64,000 bases of DNA from Lachnospiraceae bacterium (GTDB lineage: Bacteria > Bacillota > Clostridia > Lachnospirales > Lachnospiraceae): the NCBI GenBank assembly GCA_017470735.1, contig JAFUYB010000022.1, forward strand, positions 1-64,000, read 5' to 3'. Below are positions 35,681-44,877 of the stretch, one piece after another (the stretch's first letter is position 1; the number at the start of each line of letters is the position of its first letter). The position numbers and the translations under genes were made by a program. The notes beneath the pieces were generated by a model. The model saw only the letters and a program-made list of their open reading frames with translations. It had not been told where the DNA came from and did no database searches.

Positions 35681-36822
35681 CCTTTGGCAACGATGACCTT
35701 CCCTTTTTTGATGATTGTCTGAATGGCAAGCTCCTCGTCGCACAGGATGATATTTCCGTATCTTCCGGGCGCGATCGAACCGTAGTCCTTTTCCACCCCG
35801 ATGGACTGCGCCGGATTTTCCGATGCGGCACGGACCGCCATCTCCAGCGGAATCCCCATCGTCTGCACTGCCGTCTTCATACAGTCAAACAGACTGGTCA
35901 CGCCGCCGGCGATCGTATTGGCATCCCGTACCAGCTCGGCACGGCTGCCGCTGACCCGCACCTCCTGCCCGCCGAGGTCATAGATGCCGTCCTCCAGACC
36001 GCACGCCCGCATCGAATCGGAGATCATCGCGATCCGTTCCGCGCCATACAGGGCAAACGCCAGCCGCACCATTGCCGGATGGACATGGACGCCATCACAG
36101 ATCAACTCCGCATAAGCTTTTGCCTCCGCGCCCGCCGCAATCGGTCCCGGCTCGCGGTGGTGCAGGGAAGGCATCGCGTTGTACAGATGGGTGACATGGG
36201 ACGCGCCTGCCGCCAGTGCCTCCATCGCCGTCTGATAACTGCAGGTCGTATGGGCAATCGAGAGCACCAGCTCCTCTTTCAGCTCTGCGATACACGCCAT
36301 CGCGCCCTCCAGCTCCGGCGCCAAATCCAACAGCCGGACCTTTCCTTTCGCCCGCTTGTTGATTCGCCGCACCATCGCCGCGTCCGGCAGCGCCAGGTAG
36401 TCGGGGTTCTGTGCACCTAGTTTTTCTCCGTTGACAAACGGTCCTTCCAGATTGATGCCGACGATGTCCGCCCCCGACGCGGTCTCATAGTCCGCCACTG
36501 CATCGGCGATTTTTCCCAAATCCTCTTCCGGCAGGGTCATCGTCGTCGCGCAGACTGCCAGCACGCCGTGCCTTGCCTCATACTCCAAAATTGTATCGAA
36601 TGCTTTGTGGTCGGCGTCGCAGAAATCACATCCCATCGCGCCATGCTCGTGGATATCGACCAGACCGGGGATGGCATACAGTCCGTCCGCCTCAATGATC
36701 TCCTCTCCGTCCGATGCGGCAATCCGCTCCGAAGTGCCGGAAATCCGTCTGTCCGTAATCTGTATGTCTCCCATGCGAAATTTGTGATCCGCGCTGTACA
36801 CCTTCGCCTGTCGAATAATCAT
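35677..36822 (-). CDS. nagA: N-acetylglucosamine-6-phosphate deacetylase
   Basis: The 381-residue amidohydrolase removes acetate from GlcNAc-6-phosphate in amino-sugar use and wall recycling. Metal motif DIHEHGAMGCDF, His in HVTHLYNAM and catalytic Asp in ISDSMRACG are all in place. The start at 36822 follows AGGAG by 7 bases; the longer frame overlaps mtaB. No nagB or PTS gene for GlcNAc lies nearby. Confidence 0.92.
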   Translation of the reverse strand: MIIRQAKVYSADHKFRMGDIQITDRRISGTSERIAASDGEEIIEADGLYAIPGLVDIHEHGAMGCDFCDADHKAFDTILEYEARHGVLAVCATTMTLPEEDLGKIADAVADYETASGADIVGINLEGPFVNGEKLGAQNPDYLALPDAAMVRRINKRAKGKVRLLDLAPELEGAMACIAELKEELVLSIAHTTCSYQTAMEALAAGASHVTHLYNAMPSLHHREPGPIAAGAEAKAYAELICDGVHVHPAMVRLAFALYGAERIAMISDSMRACGLEDGIYDLGGQEVRVSGSRAELVRDANTIAGGVTSLFDCMKTAVQTMGIPLEMAVRAASENPAQSIGVEKDYGSIAPGRYGNIILCDEELAIQTIIKKGKVIVAKG

Positions 36823-36872
36823 CTTTTCTCTCCTTTCTGTGTCCATCAGCTCTCTCGTTGGTTTTTGAAACT

Positions 36873-38246
36873 TCATCCGTCGTAAACAACGGTCGCGATC
36901 TGGTTTGCCAGATTTTGATCGGACGCGACGGTCACACGCACATATTCCCGCGAAAATCCGCTCCAGATCTGTTTCCCGTTTCGCGTTTCGCTTTCCTCAA
37001 ACAGCACTTCCGTCTGTCTGCCCTTCCACGACGCGCGGTAGGTCTTTGACATCTGCCTTGCCAGAGTGATCAACTTGCGCGCCCGCTCCTGACGGATGCG
37101 GTTCGGAAGCTGTCCGTCCATGTCTGCCGCCGACGTTCCCTTCCGTCTCGAATAGGGAAAGACATGCATTTCGTAAAACTGCATACTTTCCAGAAACGCC
37201 TGTCCCTCGGCAAACTCCTCCTCGCTCTCGCCCGGGAACCCCGCAATCACATCGGTCGTGATCGCAGGATTGTCAAAATACTGCCGCAGCAGGCCGACGC
37301 CCGCGGCAAACTCCCCTGTCGTGTATTTGCGGTTCATCCGCGCGATCACCGTATCACTGCCGCTCTGCAAGGACAAATGAAAATGCGGGCAGACCGAAGG
37401 CAATGCCGATAAGCGCCGGACAAAATCCTCTGTCACGATCCGCGGCTCTAAAGAACTGATCCGCAGTCTTTTTAATCCTGTCTGCCGGTCAATCCGCTCG
37501 CACAGATCGATCAGTCCTGCATCGCCATCCGCGTATGAGCTTAAATGGATTCCGGTCAGCACGACCTCTTTATAGCCCTGCCCGACCAGCGTCTGTATCT
37601 CCGCGATCACATTGTCCGCTCTGCGGCTGCGCGTCCTCCCCCGCACATAAGGGATAATGCAGTAGGTACAGAACTGGTTGCAGCCGTCCTGGATCTTGAC
37701 AAAAGCGCGTGTCCGCTCTGACTGCTGCCCCTGCCCGCCGTCCGCTGCAGAGTCGTACAGCTCTTCATAGGCTTCATCCTGACTGTTGATATCGTGGCGG
37801 TGGATCTGTCTGCATGCCTCTTGGTCCCAAAAAGCCTCCTGCTCCTCCGGCAACCCGCTATTCTGTGACAGCTCCTTCTCCAAAATCTTTCGCTTGTGAT
37901 CCAGCATCCCCGCCGCCAGTTCCGCCAACCGGTGCTTCTCATCATTGCCGATGATCAGATCACAGTCGAGGCTCTCCGGCGTCACATCCTCTCTCTGCAC
38001 ATAGCATCCCGCAGCGATCACGACGGCACCCGGGTTTCTGCGCCGCGCCCGGTGGATCATCTGCCGCGATTTTTTATCCGCGACCGCCGTCACCGAACAG
38101 GTGTTGATCACATACACATCCGCCGCTTCCGTAAACGGCACGACCGCAAATCCGCTCTCTTCGAGCATCCGCTGCATCTTTTCGGTCTCGTAGGCATTGA
38201 CCTTACAGCCTAAATTGTGCAGCGCCGCCCGCCAGTTATTTTCCAC
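36873..38246 (-). CDS. mtaB: tRNA (N6-threonylcarbamoyladenosine37-C2) methylthiotransferase MtaB
   Basis: The 457-residue radical-SAM enzyme adds the 2-methylthio group to t6A37 of tRNA. The N-terminal iron-sulfur Cys residues lie in LGCKVNAYETE, NTCSVTAV and AGCYVQ; the radical-SAM cluster is CNQFCTYC; a C-terminal TRAM domain is present. A segment of about 60 residues before the SAM motif, rich in Gln/Asp/Glu, looks like an unusual insertion. I chose GTG at 38246 because GGAG lies 7 bases before it. Confidence 0.9.
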   Translation of the reverse strand: MENNWRAALHNLGCKVNAYETEKMQRMLEESGFAVVPFTEAADVYVINTCSVTAVADKKSRQMIHRARRRNPGAVVIAAGCYVQREDVTPESLDCDLIIGNDEKHRLAELAAGMLDHKRKILEKELSQNSGLPEEQEAFWDQEACRQIHRHDINSQDEAYEELYDSAADGGQGQQSERTRAFVKIQDGCNQFCTYCIIPYVRGRTRSRRADNVIAEIQTLVGQGYKEVVLTGIHLSSYADGDAGLIDLCERIDRQTGLKRLRISSLEPRIVTEDFVRRLSALPSVCPHFHLSLQSGSDTVIARMNRKYTTGEFAAGVGLLRQYFDNPAITTDVIAGFPGESEEEFAEGQAFLESMQFYEMHVFPYSRRKGTSAADMDGQLPNRIRQERARKLITLARQMSKTYRASWKGRQTEVLFEESETRNGKQIWSGFSREYVRVTVASDQNLANQIATVVYDG

Positions 38247-38333
38247 ACATTCTCTCCGTTTCTTCCGCAAAAATGCTTGTCCGGTCCGGGCATTTTCCGC
38301 GCCACGGAAATTTCGCAATTTGCCCTTTTCCAG

Positions 38334-38362
38334 TTGACTTTTCACTACTAATCCATTACGAT
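38334..38362 (+). promoter_or_regulatory. Promoter of the HPr-like gene
   Basis: TTGACT at 38334, a 17-base spacer and TACGAT at 38357, 38 bases before the start. An AGGAGG ribosome site follows at 7-base spacing to the ATG. Confidence 0.6.
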
Positions 38363-38399
38363 AAAAACAACATGAGATTCGCAAGTAGGAGGTACATTT

Positions 38400-38627
38400 A
38401 TGAAAACCGTGAAAATTTCTTTGAACTCCATCGACAAGGTAAAGTCATTCGTCAACACATTGAGCCAGTTCGACAGCGATTTTGACCTGATCTCAGGCAG
38501 ATATGTCATCGACGCAAAGTCCATTATGGGCATCTTCTCCCTTGATCTGTCCCAGCCGATCGACCTGACGATCCATGCTGACGACGATACCAAGATTTTG
38601 GATGCGCTGAAGTCCTATATCGCATAA
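38400..38627 (+). CDS. HPr-like protein without the phospho-accepting His (Crh-like)
   Basis: The 75-residue HPr fold has the region around the regulatory serine preserved (VIDAKSIMGIFSLDLS, equivalent to HPr Ser46). The active-site loop that should read GxHARPA is LNSIDKVKSFV, with no His15. It cannot pass phosphate from EI to PTS transporters. Like B. subtilis Crh, it may act only through Ser phosphorylation by HPr kinase, with the catabolite regulator CcpA, or it may have diverged further. It is a single gene with its own promoter and terminator. Confidence 0.82.
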   Translation: MKTVKISLNSIDKVKSFVNTLSQFDSDFDLISGRYVIDAKSIMGIFSLDLSQPIDLTIHADDDTKILDALKSYIA

Positions 38628-38652
38628 CCGGACCGCAGCAGTCAAAGATTTT

Positions 38653-38697
38653 TAAATACACACACGATACTTCATACAGTATGGTGTGTGTATTTTT
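38653..38697. terminator. Bidirectional Rho-independent terminator
   Basis: A stem of about 12 base pairs (AAATACACACAC at 38654 with GTGTGTGTATTT ending at 38696) has an inner imperfect stem and T-runs on both sides. It serves the HPr-like gene (+) and probably thiI (-). Confidence 0.8.
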
Positions 38698-38759
38698 ATG
38701 CCATAAACAAAAGCGCCCAGCCATTCTTATGACCACAGGGATGTCATCCGAAAAAGCGC

Positions 38760-39944
38760 TTACTCTTCAACGACAAGCGTCTCCGTCGTCTCTATCGCCG
38801 TGCGGTACAATTCGTCAATTTTCTCTGCCAGCGACTTTTCCGATTTTTCCATCCGCTCCACCCGCGGCTTGGTCACCGGATGCTTGGCGACAAAAATCGT
38901 ACAGCAGTCTTCATAGGGCAAGATGGAAGTCTCATAAGTCCCGATTTTTTCCGCGTAATCTATAATATCCTGCTTGTCAAACCCGATCAGCGGACGGTAA
39001 ACCGGCATCGTCGTCACCGCATCGGTGCAGGCAAGCGACTGCATCGTCTGGCTCGCCACCTGCCCGATGCTCTCCCCCGTCACAAGCCCCATATCGCCGT
39101 CTTCCTTCGCAAAATGCTCCGCGATCCGCATCATATAGCGCCGCATAATGATCGTCAGCTCATCGTGGGGGCACTGCTCGTAAATGTACATCTGGATATC
39201 CGTAAAATTGACGACATGCAGCGTCACCGGTCCTAAATACCGCGACAGTATCTTGGCCAGATCGACAACCTTTTGCTTCGCCCGTTCGCTCGTATAAGGC
39301 GGCGCGTGAAAATAAGTCGCGTGGACGCTCACGCCGCGCTTGGCAACCATATAGCCTGCCACCGGCGAATCGATCCCGCCCGACAATAAAAGCTGCGCAC
39401 TGCCATTGGTCCCGATCGGCATCCCGCCCGGTCCCGGCAGCTCGCGGACATAGAAATTGATCCGTTCACGGATTTCAATACGCACCAGCACGTCCGGGTC
39501 GTGGACATCCACCGACAGTTCGGAAAACGCATCCAACAGCTTCTCCCCGATTGCCGCATTGATCTCCATCGATCTCAATGGATAATTTTTCCGCGCGCGT
39601 CTGGCATCCACCTTGAAGGTAAAATGCTTGTCCGCAAAATTCTGATCCACAAAGGCGACAACCTTTTCTGCCAGCGCGTCAAAACCCTCATCATCGGTCA
39701 GTACCACCGGACAGATCCCGATGATGCCAAACACTCTCTGCAATGCGGCGATCGTCTCTTCCTCGTCGATTTCCGATACCGCTTCGACAAAGATGCGCCC
39801 ACGGGTCTTTGAGACCGCAAACTCACCGTCCGTCTTTGCCAGTGCCTCTTTGACCTTACGAACCAGCACATCCTCAAAGATGCGCCGGTTTTTTCCTTTT
39901 AGGGCAATCTCGCCGTATTTTAATAAAAATGCTTTTCCTGTCAT
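38760..39944 (-). CDS. thiI: tRNA 4-thiouridine synthase / sulfurtransferase ThiI
   Basis: The 394-residue product has a ferredoxin-like N-terminus, a THUMP domain (about 60-165) and a PP-loop ATPase domain with LLSGGIDSPVAGYMVAKRG. It transfers sulfur to uridine 8 of tRNA and in some species to thiamine synthesis. The C-terminal rhodanese domain of E. coli ThiI is absent, as usual in Firmicutes, where the partner desulfurase NifZ/NifS gives the sulfur directly. That desulfurase is two genes upstream; GalE lies between. Confidence 0.94.
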   Translation of the reverse strand: MTGKAFLLKYGEIALKGKNRRIFEDVLVRKVKEALAKTDGEFAVSKTRGRIFVEAVSEIDEEETIAALQRVFGIIGICPVVLTDDEGFDALAEKVVAFVDQNFADKHFTFKVDARRARKNYPLRSMEINAAIGEKLLDAFSELSVDVHDPDVLVRIEIRERINFYVRELPGPGGMPIGTNGSAQLLLSGGIDSPVAGYMVAKRGVSVHATYFHAPPYTSERAKQKVVDLAKILSRYLGPVTLHVVNFTDIQMYIYEQCPHDELTIIMRRYMMRIAEHFAKEDGDMGLVTGESIGQVASQTMQSLACTDAVTTMPVYRPLIGFDKQDIIDYAEKIGTYETSILPYEDCCTIFVAKHPVTKPRVERMEKSEKSLAEKIDELYRTAIETTETLVVEE

Positions 39945-39947
39945 GAT

Positions 39948-40961
39948 TCATTCATATCCATTCGGATTGTTCGACTGCCACCGCCACGAATCCGCACACA
40001 TCTCGCGGATCCCGAACTGCGCCTCCCAGCCCATTTCCTCTTTTGCCAGCGACGCATCCGCGTAGTTGGCCGCAATATCTCCTGCGCGGCGCGGCTTGAT
40101 CTCATAGGGGATCTTCTGTCCCGTCGCCTCTTCAAAATTCTTCACGATATCCAGCACGCTGTAGCCGACGCCTGTACCCAGATTATACACCTTTAATCCC
40201 GCGTTTTCCTGTACTTTTCGCAGTGCAGCCACATGACCGATCGCCAGATCGACGACATGGATGTAATCGCGCACGCCGGTACCGTCAGGCGTATCGTAAT
40301 CGTCCCCGAACACGCCGAGCTTTTCCAATTTTCCGACAGCGACCTGCGTGATATACGGCATCAGGTTGTTGGGGATGCCGTTCGGATTCTCCCCGATCTT
40401 TCCGCTCGGATGCGCCCCGATCGGATTGAAGTACCGCAGCAAGATCACATTCCACTGCGGATCTGCCTTTTGAATATCGGATAGGATCTGCTCCAGCATG
40501 GATTTCGTCCAGCCATAGGGATTCGTACAGGTACCCTTCGGCGTCTGCTCGGTCACCGGAATTTCCTCCGGCGTCCCGTAGACCGTCGAGGACGAGGAGA
40601 AAATAATATTCTTGCAGCCGTTCTGCCGCATCACATCCACGAGCGTCAATGTCCCGGCTATGTTGTTCTCATAGTATTCCCAGGGCTTTTCCACGGACTC
40701 GCCGACTGCTTTTAATCCCGCAAAGTGGATGACCGCGTCAATCCCGTCTTGCGAAAAAATCTTTTCCAGACAAGCGCGGTCGCGGATATCTCCTTTATAA
40801 AATACCAGATCCTTCCCTGCGATCTCCCTGACCCTGTCCAATGATTTTTCACTGGAATTGGACAGATTGTCCAGCACGATCACCTCATGTCCCGCATTCA
40901 AAAGCTCCACGCAGGTGTGGCTTCCGATATAGCCTGCTCCGCCCGTCACTAAAATTTTCAT
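39948..40961 (-). CDS. galE: UDP-glucose 4-epimerase
   Basis: The 337-residue short-chain dehydrogenase interconverts UDP-glucose and UDP-galactose. The NAD motif [12 protein letters not shown], Ser-rich FSSSSTVYG and catalytic Tyr/Lys in [13 protein letters not shown] are all present, and length fits. It lies 3 bases before thiI and 40 bases after nifS, an unusual place that puts a sugar-nucleotide enzyme inside a tRNA-sulfur operon. Confidence 0.95.
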   Translation of the reverse strand: MKILVTGGAGYIGSHTCVELLNAGHEVIVLDNLSNSSEKSLDRVREIAGKDLVFYKGDIRDRACLEKIFSQDGIDAVIHFAGLKAVGESVEKPWEYYENNIAGTLTLVDVMRQNGCKNIIFSSSSTVYGTPEEIPVTEQTPKGTCTNPYGWTKSMLEQILSDIQKADPQWNVILLRYFNPIGAHPSGKIGENPNGIPNNLMPYITQVAVGKLEKLGVFGDDYDTPDGTGVRDYIHVVDLAIGHVAALRKVQENAGLKVYNLGTGVGYSVLDIVKNFEEATGQKIPYEIKPRRAGDIAANYADASLAKEEMGWEAQFGIREMCADSWRWQSNNPNGYE

Positions 40962-41001
40962 ATGCCGTTTCTCCTTTCCCAGTCCGCTTTATGCCCATAC
41001 T

Positions 41002-42156
41002 TTACCGCCGCTGATACTTCCGCAACAACGGCACTAACTCATTTAGCGCATTCACTGCCATATCAATTTCTTCTTCGGTCGTATGCACCGAAAACGAAAA
41101 CCGGATCGTCGTATCAAGCACGGCATCATCCGCCCCGATCGCCATCAATGTCCGGCTCTTTGACGGCCGGTTCGACGAGCAGGCACTGCCTGCCGATACA
41201 TAAACGCCCTTGTCCTCCAATGCGTGAAGCAGCACCTCCGAGCGGATGCCCTGCGCCGTCACGCTGACGATATGCGGCGCGGAAGCCTTTCCGGTATGTC
41301 CGTTGAAGGACAGGCCTTCAATGTCTTTTACCCCCGACACAAACCTCTGCTTTAGAGCATACAGATGATCGCGGTTTCCTTTCTGATCGGCAAACAGCTT
41401 CTCCACCGCGAGCCCCAATCCCGCGATCGCCGGAACATTTTCCGTGCCGGAACGAAGCGACCGCTCCTGCCCGCCGCCGTAAAGCACCGGCAGGATATGC
41501 GCCTTTTCGTTGACATACAAAAATCCGCTGCCTTTAGGTCCATGCAGCTTGTGTCCGCTCACCGACAGCAGATCGATACCGACACGCCCCGGATAGACCA
41601 GCATTTTCCCATACGACTGCACCGCGTCCACATGAAACAGTGCTTTCGGCGCACTCTCATGGACGATCTGCGCGATCTCCTCCACCGGTTCGATCGCACC
41701 GATCTCGTTGTTCACATGCATGACAGAAACCAAAATCGTATCGCTGCGCAGCACCGCCCGCAGCTGATCCGGAGACACCACGCCGTTTTTGTCTACCGGC
41801 AGATAGCTTACCTCAAAGCCTTCTTCTTCGAGTGCCGCCACCGGATTGTGCACCGCAGGGTGTTCGATCATCGTCGTCACAATATGCCTGCCCTGCCGCT
41901 GCTTTGCGCGCGCTGTCCCGAAAATCGCCAGATTGTTGCTTTCCGTGCCGCCCGAAGTGAAAATAATCTCTTTTTCCTCTGCCTTTAAGGACTTGGCGAT
42001 GACCCTGCGCGCATCCTTCAGATACTGCTCCGCTTCCATCCCTTTCGTATGCAGGGAGGACGGATTGCCGAAATCCTCAGTCAGCACTTTTTTTACCAGC
42101 TCCGCCGCTTCGGGAAGGCACTGCGTCGTCGCCGCATTGTCCAGATACGCATTCAT
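41002..42156 (-). CDS. Cysteine desulfurase (NifS/IscS family)
   Basis: The 384-residue PLP enzyme takes sulfur from cysteine as an enzyme persulfide. The PLP-binding Lys is in SVSGHKLHGPKGSGFLY and the active Cys is in SAGSACSSNRPS. Operon position with thiI suggests that it supplies sulfur for tRNA thiolation (NifZ-like role), not a full iron-sulfur system; no iscU-type scaffold is nearby. A GAGGAG ribosome site precedes the ATG. Confidence 0.94.
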   Translation of the reverse strand: MNAYLDNAATTQCLPEAAELVKKVLTEDFGNPSSLHTKGMEAEQYLKDARRVIAKSLKAEEKEIIFTSGGTESNNLAIFGTARAKQRQGRHIVTTMIEHPAVHNPVAALEEEGFEVSYLPVDKNGVVSPDQLRAVLRSDTILVSVMHVNNEIGAIEPVEEIAQIVHESAPKALFHVDAVQSYGKMLVYPGRVGIDLLSVSGHKLHGPKGSGFLYVNEKAHILPVLYGGGQERSLRSGTENVPAIAGLGLAVEKLFADQKGNRDHLYALKQRFVSGVKDIEGLSFNGHTGKASAPHIVSVTAQGIRSEVLLHALEDKGVYVSAGSACSSNRPSKSRTLMAIGADDAVLDTTIRFSFSVHTTEEEIDMAVNALNELVPLLRKYQRR

Positions 42157-42196
42157 ACTATCTCCTCATTTACTGCAAGTACTATCTGCCTTCTCG

Positions 42197-43213
42197 TCAT
42201 TCGGATGCTCGATTCTGTTGCCACTCATGCTTCGCATTCATGGACATAATCGGCTCCTTTTTCGCCGTGATCTCAGCCCATTCACCGAGATGATTGGTCT
42301 CAATGATCGAAAATCCGTTTTCGGTCAGCGACGAAAGCACTTCATTTTCTTTAAAATCAATGATCCCCGATGCGATCAGAATGCCACCAGGCTTTAACGC
42401 ATCGTAGATCCGCGCGCGCATTTGCAGAATAATGTCCGCCAGAATATTCGCGAGCACGATGTCATAACAGCCCCGTCCGACTGTCTCCTGCAAGGCCGTA
42501 TCCGTCGCCAGATTGCCAATGTAAAAACTGCCAGCCGACGGATCCAGTCCGTTGATGCGAAGGTTGGATGCCACGGATCCCAGACAGTCTTCGTCGATGT
42601 CCGTGCCGGTCACTTTCCCCGCGCCCAGTTTTAATGCGGCAATCGAAAGGATTCCGCTGCCAAAGCCCACATCCAGCACCGTATCGCCCTGCATCAGATG
42701 CCGCTGCAGCTCCTCGATGCACATCCGCGTCGTCTCATGCTGTCCCGTCCCAAACGAAATGCCGGGGTCGATCTCCAATACGGTCTGTGCTTTTGCATCC
42801 ACCGGAACAGACTCCCATGTCGGCTTGATCAACAGATCCCCGATGGAAAACGCGTGAAAGAACGCCTTCCAGTTGTCCCTCCAGTCCATCTCGTCCGACA
42901 CGGAAACGGCAATCTCCCCGGAGCCGATGTCGTGATCTTTTTTCTTGTCCTCCAGCCCGTGCCGCAGCCGCTCCAGAATGCCGGCATTGGCGTCGTTGCC
43001 CTCTTCCAAATAAAAGATGACCCGCGCCGTACCGTCGTCCTCCGGCAGATCCGGCTGCAGCTCCTCAAAATAGCCGCCCTCTTTCTCCGTCATCTCCTCG
43101 ACCGGCTGGAAATCCTCAATCTCCACGGCGTCAATGCCGAGATCGGACAGCAGCGCGCAAATCTCCTCCTCTGCCGCCGTCGTCGTCGCAATGCTGTACT
43201 TTTCCCACTTCAT
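42197..43213 (-). CDS. prmA: Ribosomal protein L11 methyltransferase
   Basis: The 338-residue SAM-dependent methyltransferase trimethylates ribosomal protein L11. SAM motif VLDVGFGSGILSIAALKLGA, upstream SFGTGQHETTRMC and downstream NILADIIL are as in PrmA. I prefer the ATG at 43213 (MKWEKYSI) because the first 22 residues of the longer frame lie in the promoter side and are poorly conserved in style. First gene of the nifS-galE-thiI unit, driven by the promoter at 43315-43344. Confidence 0.92.
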   Translation of the reverse strand: MKWEKYSIATTTAAEEEICALLSDLGIDAVEIEDFQPVEEMTEKEGGYFEELQPDLPEDDGTARVIFYLEEGNDANAGILERLRHGLEDKKKDHDIGSGEIAVSVSDEMDWRDNWKAFFHAFSIGDLLIKPTWESVPVDAKAQTVLEIDPGISFGTGQHETTRMCIEELQRHLMQGDTVLDVGFGSGILSIAALKLGAGKVTGTDIDEDCLGSVASNLRINGLDPSAGSFYIGNLATDTALQETVGRGCYDIVLANILADIILQMRARIYDALKPGGILIASGIIDFKENEVLSSLTENGFSIIETNHLGEWAEITAKKEPIMSMNAKHEWQQNRASE

Positions 43214-43314
43214 ATCTGCTTCTTTCCGGACGCTTTTTTTCGTGTTTCTCTGGTTTGCCGCACTGCGTTTCGTCCTCATCCTTATGGTCAGTCACCGTTT
43301 TCTTTCGATACTGT

Positions 43315-43344
43315 ATTCTATGTTAGGTTGTGGTCGGATGTCAA
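43315..43344 (-). promoter_or_regulatory. prmA promoter, near-identical to one at 52377
   Basis: On the - strand: TTGACA (43339-43344), an 18-base spacer and TAGAAT (43315-43320), followed by ACAGTATCG. Across 39 bases it differs at only 5 positions from the promoter before the MNT gene at 52377-52406, well beyond what two sigma-A promoters share by chance. Confidence 0.7.
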
Positions 43345-43368
43345 TAGGAAACCAGGCAATAACATCGC

Positions 43369-43401
43369 AAAACCGCCCCTTACAAACTAAGGAGCGGTTT
43401 T
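43369..43401 (-). terminator. Terminator of the PTS EIIC gene
   Basis: A hairpin with a stem of about 9 base pairs, AAACCGCTCC against GGGGCGGTTT with one mismatch, ending in TTTT on the - strand. It starts 26 bases downstream of the EIIC stop. Confidence 0.75.
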
Positions 43402-43426
43402 ACGAAAGAGTAGATATGGAAAAATC

Positions 43427-44749
43427 TTACCAATCTTCATCATCGTCGTCTTCAGTGGAAGTTTCCTGAGCAACCACTGCCTGTTTATCCACGATCCTGA
43501 TAAACGGGAAATATACTATGATCGACATGACGATGATCACTAATTGAAGCACAGCCGTTCTCCAATCCCCTACGAGGAAACCGGATATTATCGGAGGTGT
43601 CGTCCAAGGCACAAGTATGCCTCGATACATCGGACATAAACCGGTTGCAATAGCTACATATTCTATAGTAGCCGAAAACATAGGAACCAGAATAAACGGT
43701 ACGCCCAAGATAGGATTCATTACAATAGGGATACCAAACAATATCGGCTCGTTAATATTAAATATTGCGGGTCCGATCTCAAGTCTTCCAAGCGTCTTAA
43801 ACTGCTCAGATTTTGCAAAGAACAAGCAATAGATCGCTATGCCTACCGTCAGTCCAGAACCGGTAACCGTGATAAACTGATCCACAAACTGTTGTGTTAC
43901 TATATGACCCGTGTCCAGGGTCAGATTGCCTGCTTGGAAAAGCTCCTCATTTTCAAGATAATTTGCCGTCCATATACCACCCAGCACACCAGAAACGACA
44001 GAGGAACCATGCACACCGAAAAACCACAAAAACGATATCAGGAATGTGGCAACAAGCACGCCGACATAACTGTCCGTCAGACCCTGAAGCGGAATGCCGA
44101 TCCATGTATAGATCAAACTGATCAGATCATCCCCAAAGCCAAGGGTTGCAATTCCCTCTAATATCATCGTTACTGTAATGATAACCATCGCAGGTATCAA
44201 AGCCGTAAAGGCATTTGCCACGCCCTCTGGAACTCCTTCAGGCATCCTGATCCTGATGTCACGCCTTAAAATAGCGCTATATCCCCAACCTACAAGCAGA
44301 CCTACTATGATAGCGGCAACCATTCCCTGTCCACCTGTCCAGGTCTTATCAATAATACTCGAAGCCGTTCCAATCACTTCTCCCGACTCATCAAAAATAT
44401 CCCGCGCATTCGGCTGGATCGTAAGAAACGAACCAAGCGCTACCATACAGCCGGAATACGGCTCATATCCCGCATTCTTTATATATGCATACGCTATACC
44501 TGTAACGGCTACGATAGCATTGATCTGGAATGTAGCCCCATATGCCTTTAAGAAAAGCTCTTCCAAACCGGCATTTCGAATTGCCTCAGCTAAAGCTTCA
44601 ACCGGCAGTTGCCCTAAGATAAGGAAGATAGAACCCGTTATGATAAGCGGTATCGTACCAACCATACCATCCTTCAACGCCTGAATAGCCGGAGTGTTCA
44701 CAAATCTCATTACTTGTGGCATTACTTTTTCATTTAGCCAACTCCCCAT
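43427..44749 (-). CDS. PTS system EIIC, lactose/cellobiose family
   Basis: The 440-residue membrane transporter of the CelB type has about ten helices and the family signature around SFLWFFGVHGSSVVSGVLGG, plus FNINEPILFGIPIVMNPI in the second half. It imports and phosphorylates a beta-glucoside-like sugar; the substrate is not fixed. No EIIA or EIIB gene lies near, so these come from elsewhere. AGGAGG precedes the ATG. It is divergent from the LysR-type regulator, which probably controls it. Confidence 0.9.
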   Translation of the reverse strand: MGSWLNEKVMPQVMRFVNTPAIQALKDGMVGTIPLIITGSIFLILGQLPVEALAEAIRNAGLEELFLKAYGATFQINAIVAVTGIAYAYIKNAGYEPYSGCMVALGSFLTIQPNARDIFDESGEVIGTASSIIDKTWTGGQGMVAAIIVGLLVGWGYSAILRRDIRIRMPEGVPEGVANAFTALIPAMVIITVTMILEGIATLGFGDDLISLIYTWIGIPLQGLTDSYVGVLVATFLISFLWFFGVHGSSVVSGVLGGIWTANYLENEELFQAGNLTLDTGHIVTQQFVDQFITVTGSGLTVGIAIYCLFFAKSEQFKTLGRLEIGPAIFNINEPILFGIPIVMNPILGVPFILVPMFSATIEYVAIATGLCPMYRGILVPWTTPPIISGFLVGDWRTAVLQLVIIVMSIIVYFPFIRIVDKQAVVAQETSTEDDDDEDW

Positions 44750-44877
44750 AGCGACCTCCTATACTCAAATAAAACATACCAAAAACTGCTTGTAATATAA
44801 TAGACCTTATCATATAATAATAAAATCGAATTATATTGGTATATATTATTAGATATTTTAATATTTTGAGGTGTAAA

